This document shows, piece by piece, positions 34,473 to 45,487 of a stretch of 64,000 bases of DNA. Position 1 is the stretch's first letter. Each line of letters begins with the position of its first letter. Below the pieces are notes generated by a model that worked only from the letters and a program-made list of their open reading frames with translations, made no database searches and was not told the origin of the DNA. This DNA comes from Desulfobulbaceae bacterium (GTDB taxonomy: Bacteria; Desulfobacterota; Desulfobulbia; Desulfobulbales; SURF-16). The translations under genes and the position numbers were made by a program. Location of the stretch: positions 1 through 64,000 of the forward strand of contig JAGXFQ010000034.1 in the NCBI GenBank assembly GCA_024637145.1. The letters are read 5' to 3'.

Positions 34473-34758
34473 TCGGCCCCTTTCACCGCCCTTGAGGGTG
34501 GCGTGATTGCCTGTGCCGACGGCCCATCCGAGTCCTATTCCCCTTTGTTGCGGATTGCAGCCCTTTTTGCCGGCAGCGCGCCAATCAGGGACTGGCGTGC
34601 AATGAAAAACTTTCCTGGCAATAATAGAATCAAGGTTACATCATAATGAGGGGTAGCCCTTTGGACTGCTCAATGGGCTCTTGGTGCAAGACAGCTCTTT
34701 GCCGTTGCCAGGGCGGGCCCGGCCGGCAAGATGCCAGGCACTCTTGGGGAGGGAAAAA

Positions 34759-35142
34759 ATGGAGAGCTGCACAATTGAATGGCGCCATCTCGAGGTGGAG
34801 GGGGAAACCTGTGACCGCTGCGCCGAGACCGGCCAGGCAATCGGGGAACTGGTCCACCGACTGCAGGCGGAGTGCCGGGCCAAGGGTGTGGAGATCCTCT
34901 TCAGGGAAACCAGGCTGGCGGCGCCTGAAATCGGCCAGTTAAACCTCATTCTCCTCAATGGCGTGCCCCTGGAGAGCCTACTGCTGCGGAGCACGGTCTC
35001 GGAAAGCAGCTGCTGCTCCTGCAGTGAACTCACAGGCCAAGAAGAGTGCTGCCGGACCATAATCAGAGACGGGCGGGTGTATGAGGCCATTCCCAAAGAA
35101 TGGCTCAGGGAGGTGATCTGCCGGGTGGCCCGGTGTTGCTGA
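34759..35142 (+). CDS. DUF2703-family cysteine-rich protein
   Basis: The 127-residue protein starts MESCTIEWRHLEVEGETCDRC and continues AKGVEILFRETRLA, LILLNGVPLESLL, then SSCCSCSELTGQEECCRTI and ends CRVARCC. This is DUF2703, a thioredoxin-like Cys-rich family of anaerobes and metal-stress clusters with no proven role. The numerous Cys pairs suggest metal or thiol binding. GGGGAGGG is upstream of the ATG at 34759; longer in-frame starts have no support. A SufC-like fragment follows. The 286 bases before it (34473-34758) hold nothing recognised. Confidence 0.85.
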   Translation: MESCTIEWRHLEVEGETCDRCAETGQAIGELVHRLQAECRAKGVEILFRETRLAAPEIGQLNLILLNGVPLESLLLRSTVSESSCCSCSELTGQEECCRTIIRDGRVYEAIPKEWLREVICRVARCC

Positions 35143-35179
35143 ACCCTCACATGCCGCTGCTCTCCATGAAAGAACACAG

Positions 35180-35418
35180 CTGGGCATCACCATGGTCTGG
35201 CAGGAGCCGGTACGCTTTGAAGGCCTCTCTGTGGCCGCTATCTCACTTTGAACAACAGGGGTCTGGATCCGGCCCCCCTTCTGGAACTGCTCGGCCTTGA
35301 TCCGGCACGCTATCTGAGCCGGATGGTGGATAGGTCTTTAAGTGGCGGCGAAAGGAAACGGATCGAGCTTGCCGCCATTGTGGCCCTGGGTCCCAGGCAG
35401 ACCCGGCCTGCTGGCAGA
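35180..35418 (+). pseudogene. SufC-like ABC ATPase fragment
   Basis: Two frames together spell part of a SufC-type ATPase: LGITMVWQEPVRFEGLSV up to a stop at about 35250, then in another frame RGLDPAPLLELLGLDPARYLS followed by the signature region SLSGGERKRIELAAIVAL. The Walker A end is missing upstream and Walker B is absent downstream, where the frame continues into unrelated residues. It is therefore a decayed fragment, probably of an Fe-S assembly or SufC-related transporter gene. Confidence 0.7.
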
Positions 35419-35492
35419 AGGAGGCATCACCCCAGGTGGAAGACAATCCCGTGGCTAGAGCGAATTTGCAGCAAGCAAGAGGAACTTAAGGC

Positions 35493-35855
35493 CTAATGAA
35501 CCGGCTGGGAGCCGATGACCTTGTTGGTGATCATCTCTTTGGTGGCATCGTCCAGCTCTTTTTCCCAGTGGATGAACTGTTCTTTGACGCGGACAAAGGC
35601 GCCATCGTCCTCTTGGCACTGGTCGCAGATAGATTCGGCCTGGTCACGGTACATGATGACCTTGGAGGCGGCCTCACCTTTGGCATCCACGGCCGCCATC
35701 TTCCGGCAGCCGCACTCCATGCGGACCACCACCACGCCCACGGCATCGGGACTTCCTTCCATGATGCCGGCAATCATGGCCATTTCATTCTTAATGGTTA
35801 TCTGGCGATCTTCTTTGCTGTTATTTTGGCGCTGTATTTTACGTTTAAGGCTCAT
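35493..35855 (-). CDS. Uncharacterised Cys-containing protein
   Basis: The 120-residue product (MSLKRKIQRQNNSKEDRQITIKNEM...) is not one I recognise. It has MECGCRKMAAVDAKGEAASKV followed by ICDQCQEDD, so four Cys (CxC and CxxC) could bind zinc or a cluster. The start at 35855 is chosen on a weak GGATGG site. An ATG at 35921 would add CPHCLCHS, another possible metal site, but its AGG is too close. It is divergent from the ferredoxin gene. Confidence 0.6.
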   Translation of the reverse strand: MSLKRKIQRQNNSKEDRQITIKNEMAMIAGIMEGSPDAVGVVVVRMECGCRKMAAVDAKGEAASKVIMYRDQAESICDQCQEDDGAFVRVKEQFIHWEKELDDATKEMITNKVIGSQPVH

Positions 35856-36081
35856 GGTAATACCATCCAGGGTCATTTTTTTGCTGTGGCAAAGGCAATG
35901 AGGGCAACGGGCGGTCGCCATCCTGCAAAATTAGAGAGAACAAAAAGTAAATGATCGCGCTCTTAAGGTCAACCGCTAAGCCGGGACTGCCATCTTTTTG
36001 CCCCCAGGGCGGCTGGCAGCCCCTTGGGTGCTGCGGGCTGCAGGCCCTGGAGTGGCAAACATTTTAATGCACACATTGTTG

Positions 36082-36110
36082 TTGACAAAAGGGTGGCTTT
36101 GCTTTATCCA
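36082..36110 (+). promoter_or_regulatory. Promoter of the ferredoxin gene
   Basis: TTGACA (36082-36087), 17 bases, then TATCCA (36105-36110). The -35 is perfect and the -10 matches four of six. It lies about 120 bases upstream of the ferredoxin ATG in an AT-rich, otherwise geneless gap (35922-36231). Confidence 0.5.
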
Positions 36111-36231
36111 ATTTTATTGATTTTTCTTAAATTGTTTTCAGTTTAAGAAGGGTCAAAACGCCTGAAGCGGTGATTATATTGATGGGTATGTTGCCCATTA
36201 ACTTTTTTCTTTTATGTTAGGAGGTTGTACT

Positions 36232-36417
36232 ATGTGGCAGATTGATATTGATATCGACAAATGCACCGGCGACGAAGAATGTGTAAACGCTTGCCCTGCT
36301 TCCGTGCTTGCTATGGAAGATGGTCATGCCGTTGCCGCCGAGCCTGATGAATGTCTGGGCTGTGAGACCTGCGTTGAGGTTTGTCCTGAAGGCGCCATCA
36401 CCGTATCTGAGGTCTAA
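36232..36417 (+). CDS. Ferredoxin with one Asp-substituted cluster motif (ferredoxin III type)
   Basis: This 61-residue protein is an 8Fe-type ferredoxin. The second motif is complete (CLGCETCVEVCPEG). The first reads CTGDEECVNACP, with Asp where the second cysteine normally lies. The same seven-Cys pattern with Asp is known from Desulfovibrio africanus ferredoxin III, whose first cluster is [3Fe-4S] and can take up a fourth metal. The strong site TAGGAGG precedes the ATG. It likely carries electrons to sulfite reduction or another low-potential step. The partner is not shown. Confidence 0.93.
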   Translation: MWQIDIDIDKCTGDEECVNACPASVLAMEDGHAVAAEPDECLGCETCVEVCPEGAITVSEV

Positions 36418-36448
36418 TCTCGGTTATTGGCCCAGGAAACTGGACATC

Positions 36449-36486
36449 AAACAAGGCCTGTCTCCTTTTGGGGGCGGGCCTTGTTT
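36449..36486 (+). terminator. Terminator after the ferredoxin gene
   Basis: AAACAAGGCC (36449-36458) and GGCCTTGTTT (36477-36486) form a 10-bp perfect stem followed by a T-rich stretch. It ends the short ferredoxin transcript. Confidence 0.85.
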
Positions 36487-36599
36487 GTTTGGTGACAGGA
36501 AGCCGCCCCTCGCCGGCCACATGCTGGCGGTGGGATGGGGGCTGGGGCTGAGGAGTGGCGCTTAGGCAGGAGAGGGAATTTTTGGCTTTGGAAGGGTGG

Positions 36600-37013
36600 A
36601 TGGGAGCAAAGGTAGAGCCGCAGGTCCTTCTTTTTCTGGGCGCTTTGTGCTGGTTGCTGGTGGGGCTGGGCCTGGTTTTCAAGGGCGGCCATATCCTGGA
36701 CTGGAGCCCGGGCTGGCTGGCCGCGGCCCTGGTGGCCGGGACACTGAAGGCCTTTTTTATCCTGGACAGGATTGCCCGCCGCAATATCCAGCGTCTTCAG
36801 GGCTACCGGCAGCCCGTTTTTATCAGCCGTCTGTTTGCCGGCCGCACCTGGGTTATCATTGGCGCTATGATCATTCTGGGTCGCCTGCTGCGTCTGCCCG
36901 GGGTGGCCCCGGAGGTGTCCGGATTCTTTTCCCTGGCCGTGGGCTGGGCCCTTTTTGTGGCCAGCCGTCTCTCTTGGCAGGCCTGGTTGCGGGGCCTTAA
37001 AAAAAGACCATGA
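36600..37013 (+). CDS. Small membrane protein of unknown function
   Basis: The 137-residue product has about four hydrophobic segments (VLLFLGALCWLLVGLGLVF; GWLAAALVAGTLKAFFIL; VIIGAMIILGRLLRL; SLAVGWALFVA), with a basic loop (DRIARRNIQRLQGYRQP) between the second and third. I do not recognise the family. Its stop overlaps the alr start (ATGA), which suggests translational coupling with alr. The start is uncertain: 36600 (ATG) is used, but the open frame extends to 36555. Confidence 0.65.
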   Translation: MGAKVEPQVLLFLGALCWLLVGLGLVFKGGHILDWSPGWLAAALVAGTLKAFFILDRIARRNIQRLQGYRQPVFISRLFAGRTWVIIGAMIILGRLLRLPGVAPEVSGFFSLAVGWALFVASRLSWQAWLRGLKKRP

Positions 37014-38116
37014 ATTCAGTTCGTATTGACAGGCAGGCCATTCGGCGCAATTACCAGGCCCTGGCGGCCCAGCTGGGCGGTCAGGCCCAGGTGATGGCGG
37101 TAATCAAGGCCGACGGCTATGGTCATGGCATGGTGGAAATGGCCACTATCCTGCAGGGGGTCGGCGCCTCTCATTTTGCGGTGGCCACGGTGGAGCAGGG
37201 GGTGCTTCTGCGGCAGGCCGGTATCCGGGGGCGCCTGGTTGTTTTGTTGGGCGGCCTGGCCGCGGAAATTTCGGCCATGCAGAGCTACGCCCTGGAGCCG
37301 GCCCTGTTTGATGCCGACCAATTCGCCCAGTTTAGCGCTGCTGCTGCCCGGTTGCCGGCCCCGCTGCCGGTTCATCTCAAGGTGGATTGCGGTATGGGGC
37401 GCCTGGGTTTTAACCCGGCTGAGGTGGGGGCCTGGAGTGAGAAGCTCCGGGCCGCCCGCGGCCTGGAGCTGGTGGCCCTTATGAGCCATTTCCCCTCGGC
37501 GGATGGGGATCTGGAACTCACCCGCCGTCAAAATGAGGTGTTTGGCAGATGCCTGGCAACGGTGCGGAGCCACCATGCCGGGGTCAAGGCCCATATTGCC
37601 AATTCCGCCGCCACCCTGCTGGGCCGAGAGTTCCATTGGGACCTGGTGCGACCCGGCCTGGCCCTCTATGGCTGTTATCCCTCCCCTGATCCGCAGTGGC
37701 GGCACACCCCCCTGGTGCCGGCCATGTCCGTTGCCACCACCCTTGTGCAGGTGGAGGCGGCCCCGGCCCACAAGGGTGTCAGTTATGGTCACCTTGACAG
37801 GACCAGCCGTCCCAGCCGTCTCGGGGTTCTGCCCCTGGGCTATGCGGAAGGTTTTTCGCGCCGCCTCTCCGGCGGGGTGGGCCAGGTCTTAATTCGCGGC
37901 CAGCGCGCCCCGGTTATGGGCCGGGTCTGCATGAATGTGACGGTGGTTGATGTCACGGATATCCCCGGGGCCTGCCGCGGCGACGAGGTGATCATCATGG
38001 GGCAACAGGGTAACGACCAGATCAGGGCCGAGGAGATCGCGGCCTGGATGGGCACCATCAACTATGAGGTCCTCTGTCTGCTCGGCAAGAGTATGCCGCG
38101 CCACTATTTTAATTAG
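37010..38116 (+). CDS. alr: Alanine racemase
   Basis: Alr interconverts L- and D-alanine for peptidoglycan synthesis using PLP. The PLP lysine is K33 in MAVIKADGYGHG. The second catalytic base region and substrate loop are present (SYGHLDRTSRPSRLGVLPLGYAEGFSRRLS; MGRVCMNVTVVDVTDI). The 368-residue length is normal. The start overlaps the upstream membrane-protein gene by 4 bases. A cytoplasmic enzyme in a housekeeping stretch preceding argS. Confidence 0.98.
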   Translation: MNSVRIDRQAIRRNYQALAAQLGGQAQVMAVIKADGYGHGMVEMATILQGVGASHFAVATVEQGVLLRQAGIRGRLVVLLGGLAAEISAMQSYALEPALFDADQFAQFSAAAARLPAPLPVHLKVDCGMGRLGFNPAEVGAWSEKLRAARGLELVALMSHFPSADGDLELTRRQNEVFGRCLATVRSHHAGVKAHIANSAATLLGREFHWDLVRPGLALYGCYPSPDPQWRHTPLVPAMSVATTLVQVEAAPAHKGVSYGHLDRTSRPSRLGVLPLGYAEGFSRRLSGGVGQVLIRGQRAPVMGRVCMNVTVVDVTDIPGACRGDEVIIMGQQGNDQIRAEEIAAWMGTINYEVLCLLGKSMPRHYFN

Positions 38117-38243
38117 CAGCCAGAAGAAAGAATTGAGGAATCAGGGCCCTCTTGTTTCCCCAAGAGCAGCCCTGTTTTAGAATTGAGAAGACGGCATACC
38201 CGAGGGTTTCGGGCAGCCGTGCAAACAGAGATGGCAAAAAAAG

Positions 38244-39923
38244 ATGATTAAATCACAGTTGAAAGAGTGGCTTGATGCCTGTTTCCAGCAAGGTGTTGCC
38301 CAGGGGTATTGGTCGAAGGCGGCGGCCGGGGATTTTGTGGTGGAAGAGCCCAAGCATGAGGGGCAGGGCGATTATGCCACCAATGCCGCCATGATCATCG
38401 CCGGCAAGGAGAAAGCGGCCACCGGCAGCAAGGTCAATCTCCGCGCCCTTGCCGAACAATTTGTCCATCTCCTGGCGGCCAAGGAGACCCTGCTGGCCAA
38501 GGTGGAGATCGCCGGACCCGGCTTTATCAATTTTTTCCTCAATGAGGCGGTGTGGGCCCAGGTGGTGCCGGCAGTTGCCGCGGAGGGTGCCCGGTTCGGC
38601 CTGGCCCCCCGCAAGAACGGCCAAAAGGTGCTGGTGGAGTTTGTCAGCGCCAACCCCACCGGCCCCCTCTCCATCGGCCACGGCCGACAAGCCGTTCTCG
38701 GCGACACCATTGCCCGGCTGCTGGCGGCGGTGGGTTACGAGGTGGAGCGCGAGTATTATTATAATGACGCCGGCCGCCAGATGCGGGTGCTCGGCGCCTC
38801 CACCCAGGCCCGCTATCTCGAGCTCCTTGGCCTGCCCAGCACCTTTCCTGAGGACGGCTACCAGGGCGACTATATCCGCGACATTGCCCAGGGTCTTCTG
38901 GACGAGGTGGGTGATCGCTATAAAGATGAGACCGAGGTCGAGGTCTTCAAGGTGGCCGCGGAAAAGGCGGTTTTTGCCAATATAAATCAGACCCTGGAGA
39001 GGATGGGGATCATCTTTGATTCCTATTATAACGAGCACACCCTCTACGATGAGGGGCATGTGGAGGAGGTGGTCCGGCAGCTGCGGGACAAGGATCTGGT
39101 CTACGAAAAGGATGGCGCCACCTGGTTCAAGACCACTGCCTTTGGCCATGAGCAGGACCGGGTGATCATCAAGTCCAGCGGCGAACCCACCTATCGCTTG
39201 CCCGATATTGCCTATCATTGCGAGAAATTCAAGAGGGGCTATGACTGGCTGGTCAATGTCTTTGGTTCCGACCATATTGCCACCGTGCCCGATGTCCTGG
39301 CCGGCGTCGAGGCCCTGGGCTATGACAAGTCCAAGGTCACGGTGGTCCTGCATCAGTTCGTCACCCTGATGCGCCACGGCAAGCAGGTGAAGATGTCCAC
39401 CCGCAAGGCCACCTTTGTCACCATTGATGAGCTCATTGATGAGGTGGGCATTGATGTGGTCCGTTTCTTTTTCCTCATGCGCAAGGCAGACAGTCAGCTG
39501 GAGTTTGATCTCGACCTGGCGGCCAAGGAGGGCAAGGAAAACCCTGTTTTTTATGTCCAGTACGGCCATGCCCGGATTGCCTCCATCCTCCAGAAATGTG
39601 AGGAGAAAGGCGTGGTCCTGGGGGCGTTCGGGGATGCGGATCTCTCCCTGCTCGCGCTGCCTGAAGAGCTGAAGATAATGAAAACCATGGCCGCCTTTCC
39701 GGCGCTGGTCAGGGAGGCGGCCCACGATCTGGCGCCCCACCGTATCGTCACCTATCTGCAGGAACTGGCCGGCCTTTTTCATCGTTATTACCATGAACAC
39801 CGCGTTGTCGATCCGGAAGCGCCGGAACTCTCCAGGGCCCGCCTCCGGCTGATGGCCAGCCTGGGCACGGTTTTGTGCAACGGCCTGCAGCTTATCGGCG
39901 TGACAGCCCCTGATTCCATGTAG
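38244..39923 (+). CDS. argS: Arginyl-tRNA synthetase
   Basis: This class I synthetase charges tRNA-Arg. The 559-residue protein carries the HIGH-type motif in ANPTGPLSIGHGR (near residue 142), KMSTRK in place of KMSKS (VKMSTRKATFV), an N-terminal additional domain and a C-terminal anticodon-binding domain ending in a Met residue after TAPDS. A typical bacterial ArgS length and complete motif set. It follows alr by 127 bases. Confidence 0.98.
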   Translation: MIKSQLKEWLDACFQQGVAQGYWSKAAAGDFVVEEPKHEGQGDYATNAAMIIAGKEKAATGSKVNLRALAEQFVHLLAAKETLLAKVEIAGPGFINFFLNEAVWAQVVPAVAAEGARFGLAPRKNGQKVLVEFVSANPTGPLSIGHGRQAVLGDTIARLLAAVGYEVEREYYYNDAGRQMRVLGASTQARYLELLGLPSTFPEDGYQGDYIRDIAQGLLDEVGDRYKDETEVEVFKVAAEKAVFANINQTLERMGIIFDSYYNEHTLYDEGHVEEVVRQLRDKDLVYEKDGATWFKTTAFGHEQDRVIIKSSGEPTYRLPDIAYHCEKFKRGYDWLVNVFGSDHIATVPDVLAGVEALGYDKSKVTVVLHQFVTLMRHGKQVKMSTRKATFVTIDELIDEVGIDVVRFFFLMRKADSQLEFDLDLAAKEGKENPVFYVQYGHARIASILQKCEEKGVVLGAFGDADLSLLALPEELKIMKTMAAFPALVREAAHDLAPHRIVTYLQELAGLFHRYYHEHRVVDPEAPELSRARLRLMASLGTVLCNGLQLIGVTAPDSM

Positions 39924-40104
39924 AAATGGGAAAAAGGGCACCGCGGAGCAGGGGATGGACTGCTAACACTCCTTGATTTTTTTTTACACTACAAGAAAGA
40001 AAAGGTGTAGATGTTGGGCCTGTTGTCATGCCTGAACGAAGAATGACAAACTCGTAAAAGGTCTCGGGATAACTAAGTAAAAAGTTTGATTAATATAGGG
40101 AAAA

Positions 40105-40662
40105 ATGGCAAAAAAAAGCAGCGCCAGAAAGAAAAAAAAATTTGCCGTTCGTTTTGAGCTGGGTCTGGGCGGACTGCTGGGTCTTGCCACCATCACTTTT
40201 TGTATTTTCCTGTGGCTTTTTCTCCTCGGGGTGTGGGCCGGACAGACGGTGTTGCTGCCCTCTGGCGCCGGGGAGACGGCCCGGGCCGTAAGCCGCTTTT
40301 CCGAAAAGCTGTGGGCCCAGGGGCAAGGGTCGGACCGGCCGGAAAAGGCCTTGCCGACCAGGGCTTTAGTACCCAAAGAGGGCAAAAAGGCCAAGGCAGT
40401 GGACGAGGAGGAACCCTCCTTTTTTACCCTGCAGATGGGGGCTTATGAGAGCGAGGATGGCGCCCGCCAGGAGATGCTCAACTGGCAGGCCCGGGGGGAG
40501 GATGCCTTTTTCTCCGAACCCCCGGCCGGCTCCGGCCTTTTCCGTGTTTTTTTAGGGCGCTATGAGACGCTGGCCGCTGCTGATGCCAAGGTGGAAGAAC
40601 TGGAAGAGATGGAAGATCTGCAGGCCTTTATTACCCTGCTGCCTGCTGCCGGCAACAAATAA
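40105..40662 (+). CDS. SPOR-domain membrane protein
   Basis: The 185-residue protein has a Lys-rich start (MAKKSSARKKKKFAVRF), one transmembrane helix (GLLGLATITFCIFLWLFLLGVW, about residues 23-44), a linker, and a C-terminal SPOR domain (FTLQMGAYESEDGARQEM ... FRVFLGRYETLAAADAKVEEL, about 110-180). SPOR domains bind denuded peptidoglycan at the division septum. This topology matches DedD- and FtsN-like proteins. A division-associated role is inferred. Confidence 0.86.
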   Translation: MAKKSSARKKKKFAVRFELGLGGLLGLATITFCIFLWLFLLGVWAGQTVLLPSGAGETARAVSRFSEKLWAQGQGSDRPEKALPTRALVPKEGKKAKAVDEEEPSFFTLQMGAYESEDGARQEMLNWQARGEDAFFSEPPAGSGLFRVFLGRYETLAAADAKVEELEEMEDLQAFITLLPAAGNK

Positions 40663-40764
40663 GGCTGGGGCCGGGGTAAATATGGGTCTGCTGCCGCGGC
40701 AAAACAGCTGCTGGCCGCGGTTTGCTTTCTGTATACGCATTTTGGAAAAGAGATAGGTGGCTTC

Positions 40765-41223
40765 ATGATACGCAAGGCAACCATGGCAGATGTGAAGGCA
40801 ATTTACGCATTGCTGCATCATTTTGCCGATAAGGGTCTGCTGCTGGGACGCTCCTACAGCTCACTCTATGATCAGCTCCGGGATTTCCAGGTGGTGATGA
40901 GCGAAGATGGCCATCGCCTCATCGGCTGTGGGGCCCTGCACATCAGCTGGGATAATCTGGCTGAAATCAGATCACTGGCGGTGGTGGAAGAGGAACAGGG
41001 CAAGGGGGTGGGAGGCCGTCTGGTGGAGAGCTTTCTGGCTGAGGCGCGCTCTTTTGAGATCAGCAAGGTTTTCACCCTCACCTATCAGCCCACTTTTTTC
41101 AGCCGCCTCGGGTTTAAGCCCATTGATAAGGGGGAGCTGCCCCACAAGGTCTGGAGTGACTGCGTGCACTGCCCCAAGTTTCCCGATTGCAATGAAGAGG
41201 CCATGGTCTGGCAGGCCAAATAG
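40765..41223 (+). CDS. argA: Single-domain N-acetyltransferase, ArgA-like
   Basis: The 152-residue GNAT-fold protein begins MIRKATMADVKAIYALLHHFADKG and has the acetyl-CoA loop EEQGKGVGGRLVESFL. It ends with KVWSDCVHCPKFPDCNEEAMVW, the C-rich end of short ArgA-type N-acetylglutamate synthases. With argJ downstream it would make N-acetylglutamate for arginine synthesis. Sequence alone does not exclude another acyl acceptor. It precedes secA. Confidence 0.82.
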   Translation: MIRKATMADVKAIYALLHHFADKGLLLGRSYSSLYDQLRDFQVVMSEDGHRLIGCGALHISWDNLAEIRSLAVVEEEQGKGVGGRLVESFLAEARSFEISKVFTLTYQPTFFSRLGFKPIDKGELPHKVWSDCVHCPKFPDCNEEAMVWQAK

Positions 41224-41394
41224 AGAAGAGGCAAGGCGTTAGTGGTAAGGGGCAAGAATGAATGGTATAGTTACCCTTTGTTGACGTGATAGATTCAGGA
41301 AACTAAAAAGGAATCCAGTGTGATTTTGTTGGCGGGCATGGTCTGCCGGCGGCAGAGCGCGGCTTTCCTCTCGTTTTCATAGCCAGGAGTAGAT

Positions 41395-43947
<2,553 letters not shown>

Positions 43948-43952
43948 GAGAG

Positions 43953-44059
43953 AAGTTAAAGGAGGTAGAGAAGGTAGAGAAGGTAGAGAAGAGGGAGGGC
44001 TTTTTTATTCCTTTACCTCCTTTACCTCCTTTACCTCCTTTAACTCCTTTACCTTCTTT
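43953..44059. repeat. Long hairpin of 9-base tandem repeats between secA and argJ
   Basis: The left arm has three GGTAGAGAA units (43974-43990 region) after GTTAAAGGA, and the right arm (44010-44059) has five CCTTTACCT-type units. The arms are reverse complements with few mismatches, separated by GGGAGGGCTTTTTTATT, which includes a T-run. It may act as a bidirectional terminator. Its mode of construction matches the elements at 11772-11867 and 60929-60988. Confidence 0.7.
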
Positions 44060-44097
44060 GCATTTTATGCATTCCTTCAATTGATGGCTCGAATGGC

Positions 44098-45327
44098 ATG
44101 AGTAACGAAAAAAAAGTCGCAGTTTCCCTCGACGACCCTGCCGAACTGATGGTCCCCGGCTTTCAGGCGGCGGCAATCAAAGCCGGTATCCGGGGTAAAG
44201 ACCGCCTTGATATGGCCCTGATTTATTCGGAAAAACCGGCCGCTCTGGCCGGGGTCTTCACCACCTCCCAGGTCAAGGCGGCGCCGGTGCTTCTTGGTAT
44301 GGAACATCTGCAGGGCGGCCGGGGTCAGGCCATTCTGGTCAACTCCGGGGTGGCTAATGCCTGTTCCGGGGCCCAGGGCATGGAACTGGCCCGCAATACC
44401 GCTGCCATGGCGGCCCAGGCCCTGGGGGTGAAGATAACGGATGTCCAGGTCTGCTCCACCGGAGTCATCGGCGAACAGCTCGATCCGGCCTGGTTTGCCA
44501 AGGGGGTGCCTGCCCTGGTGGCGGGGCTGGGCAGCGATGGTTTTGCCCAGGTGGCCCGGGCCATGATGACCACGGACACCGTGGCCAAGGTGGAAAAGGT
44601 GAGCCTGGAGATCGGCGGTCGGGAGGTCACCATTCTGGGCCTGGCCAAGGGGGCCGGCATGATCATGCCCAATATGGCCACTATGCTCAGTTTTATCATG
44701 ACCGATGGCGCCATTGCCCCTGATCTGCTCCAATCCATGCTGCTTAAGGCGGTTGAGCGCTCTTTCAATGCCATTACCGTGGATGGCGATACTTCCACCA
44801 ATGATACGGTGCTCCTGCTGGCCAACGGGGTGGCCGGCCATGCCCCCATCACCGCCATGGCCACTCCGGAGGCCCAGGCCTTCCAGCAGGCCCTGGAGCG
44901 GCTCACCCGGAATCTGGCCCTGAAGATCGTTGCCGACGGTGAAGGGGCCACCAAGCTCATTACCGTCCGGGTCCAGGGGGCCTCCAGCCGCCGGGACGCC
45001 GAAAAGATCGGCCGGACCATTGCCAACTCGCCGCTCTTTAAGACCGCCTGTTTCGGCGAGGATGCCAACTGGGGCCGGATCTTTGCCGCCGCCGGCCGGG
45101 CCGGGGTGGCTTTTGAGCAGAACAGGGTGGATATCTTCTTTGATGCGGTGCAGATGGTGGAGCAGGGCCTGGGGCTCTTTGCCAACGAAGCGGCTGCTAC
45201 CGAGGTCCTCAAGCAGGATGATTTTGTAGTCACCGTGGATCTCCATGCCGGTCAACAGAGTTGGGAGATCTATACCTGTGATTTGAGTTATGACTATGTG
45301 AAGATCAATGGCGACTACCGCAGCTGA
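44098..45327 (+). CDS. argJ: Bifunctional glutamate N-acetyltransferase/ornithine acetyltransferase
   Basis: ArgJ recycles the acetyl group in arginine synthesis and, if bifunctional, also makes N-acetylglutamate. The 409-residue precursor has the autoproteolysis site at A-T in MPNMATMLSF (Thr nucleophile near residue 193), then MTDGAIAPDLLQ and SFNAITVDGDTSTNDTVLLL. Cleavage gives the alpha and beta chains. Length and motifs are normal. An argA-like acetyltransferase gene lies upstream, separated by secA. Confidence 0.97.
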   Translation: MSNEKKVAVSLDDPAELMVPGFQAAAIKAGIRGKDRLDMALIYSEKPAALAGVFTTSQVKAAPVLLGMEHLQGGRGQAILVNSGVANACSGAQGMELARNTAAMAAQALGVKITDVQVCSTGVIGEQLDPAWFAKGVPALVAGLGSDGFAQVARAMMTTDTVAKVEKVSLEIGGREVTILGLAKGAGMIMPNMATMLSFIMTDGAIAPDLLQSMLLKAVERSFNAITVDGDTSTNDTVLLLANGVAGHAPITAMATPEAQAFQQALERLTRNLALKIVADGEGATKLITVRVQGASSRRDAEKIGRTIANSPLFKTACFGEDANWGRIFAAAGRAGVAFEQNRVDIFFDAVQMVEQGLGLFANEAAATEVLKQDDFVVTVDLHAGQQSWEIYTCDLSYDYVKINGDYRS

Positions 45328-45487
45328 TCGACCTGCAGTACATATTTTCGCCGCTCTCCCCCGCCCGTCCTTCTGTGATGAAGGGCGGCCGTTGTCCTTT
45401 GCCGTGGCTGATCAGACCTGCAGTTCCCACAGGCAACCCACGCAACAGACGCGTGCAGGCCATCTTTTTTACAGGGGAGAAGCACCC

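Noticed and set aside
45308-45487. Longer start for the periplasmic binding protein
   Set aside because: It would overlap argJ by 20 bases and bury the signal peptide; the ATG at 45488 has a good ribosome site.
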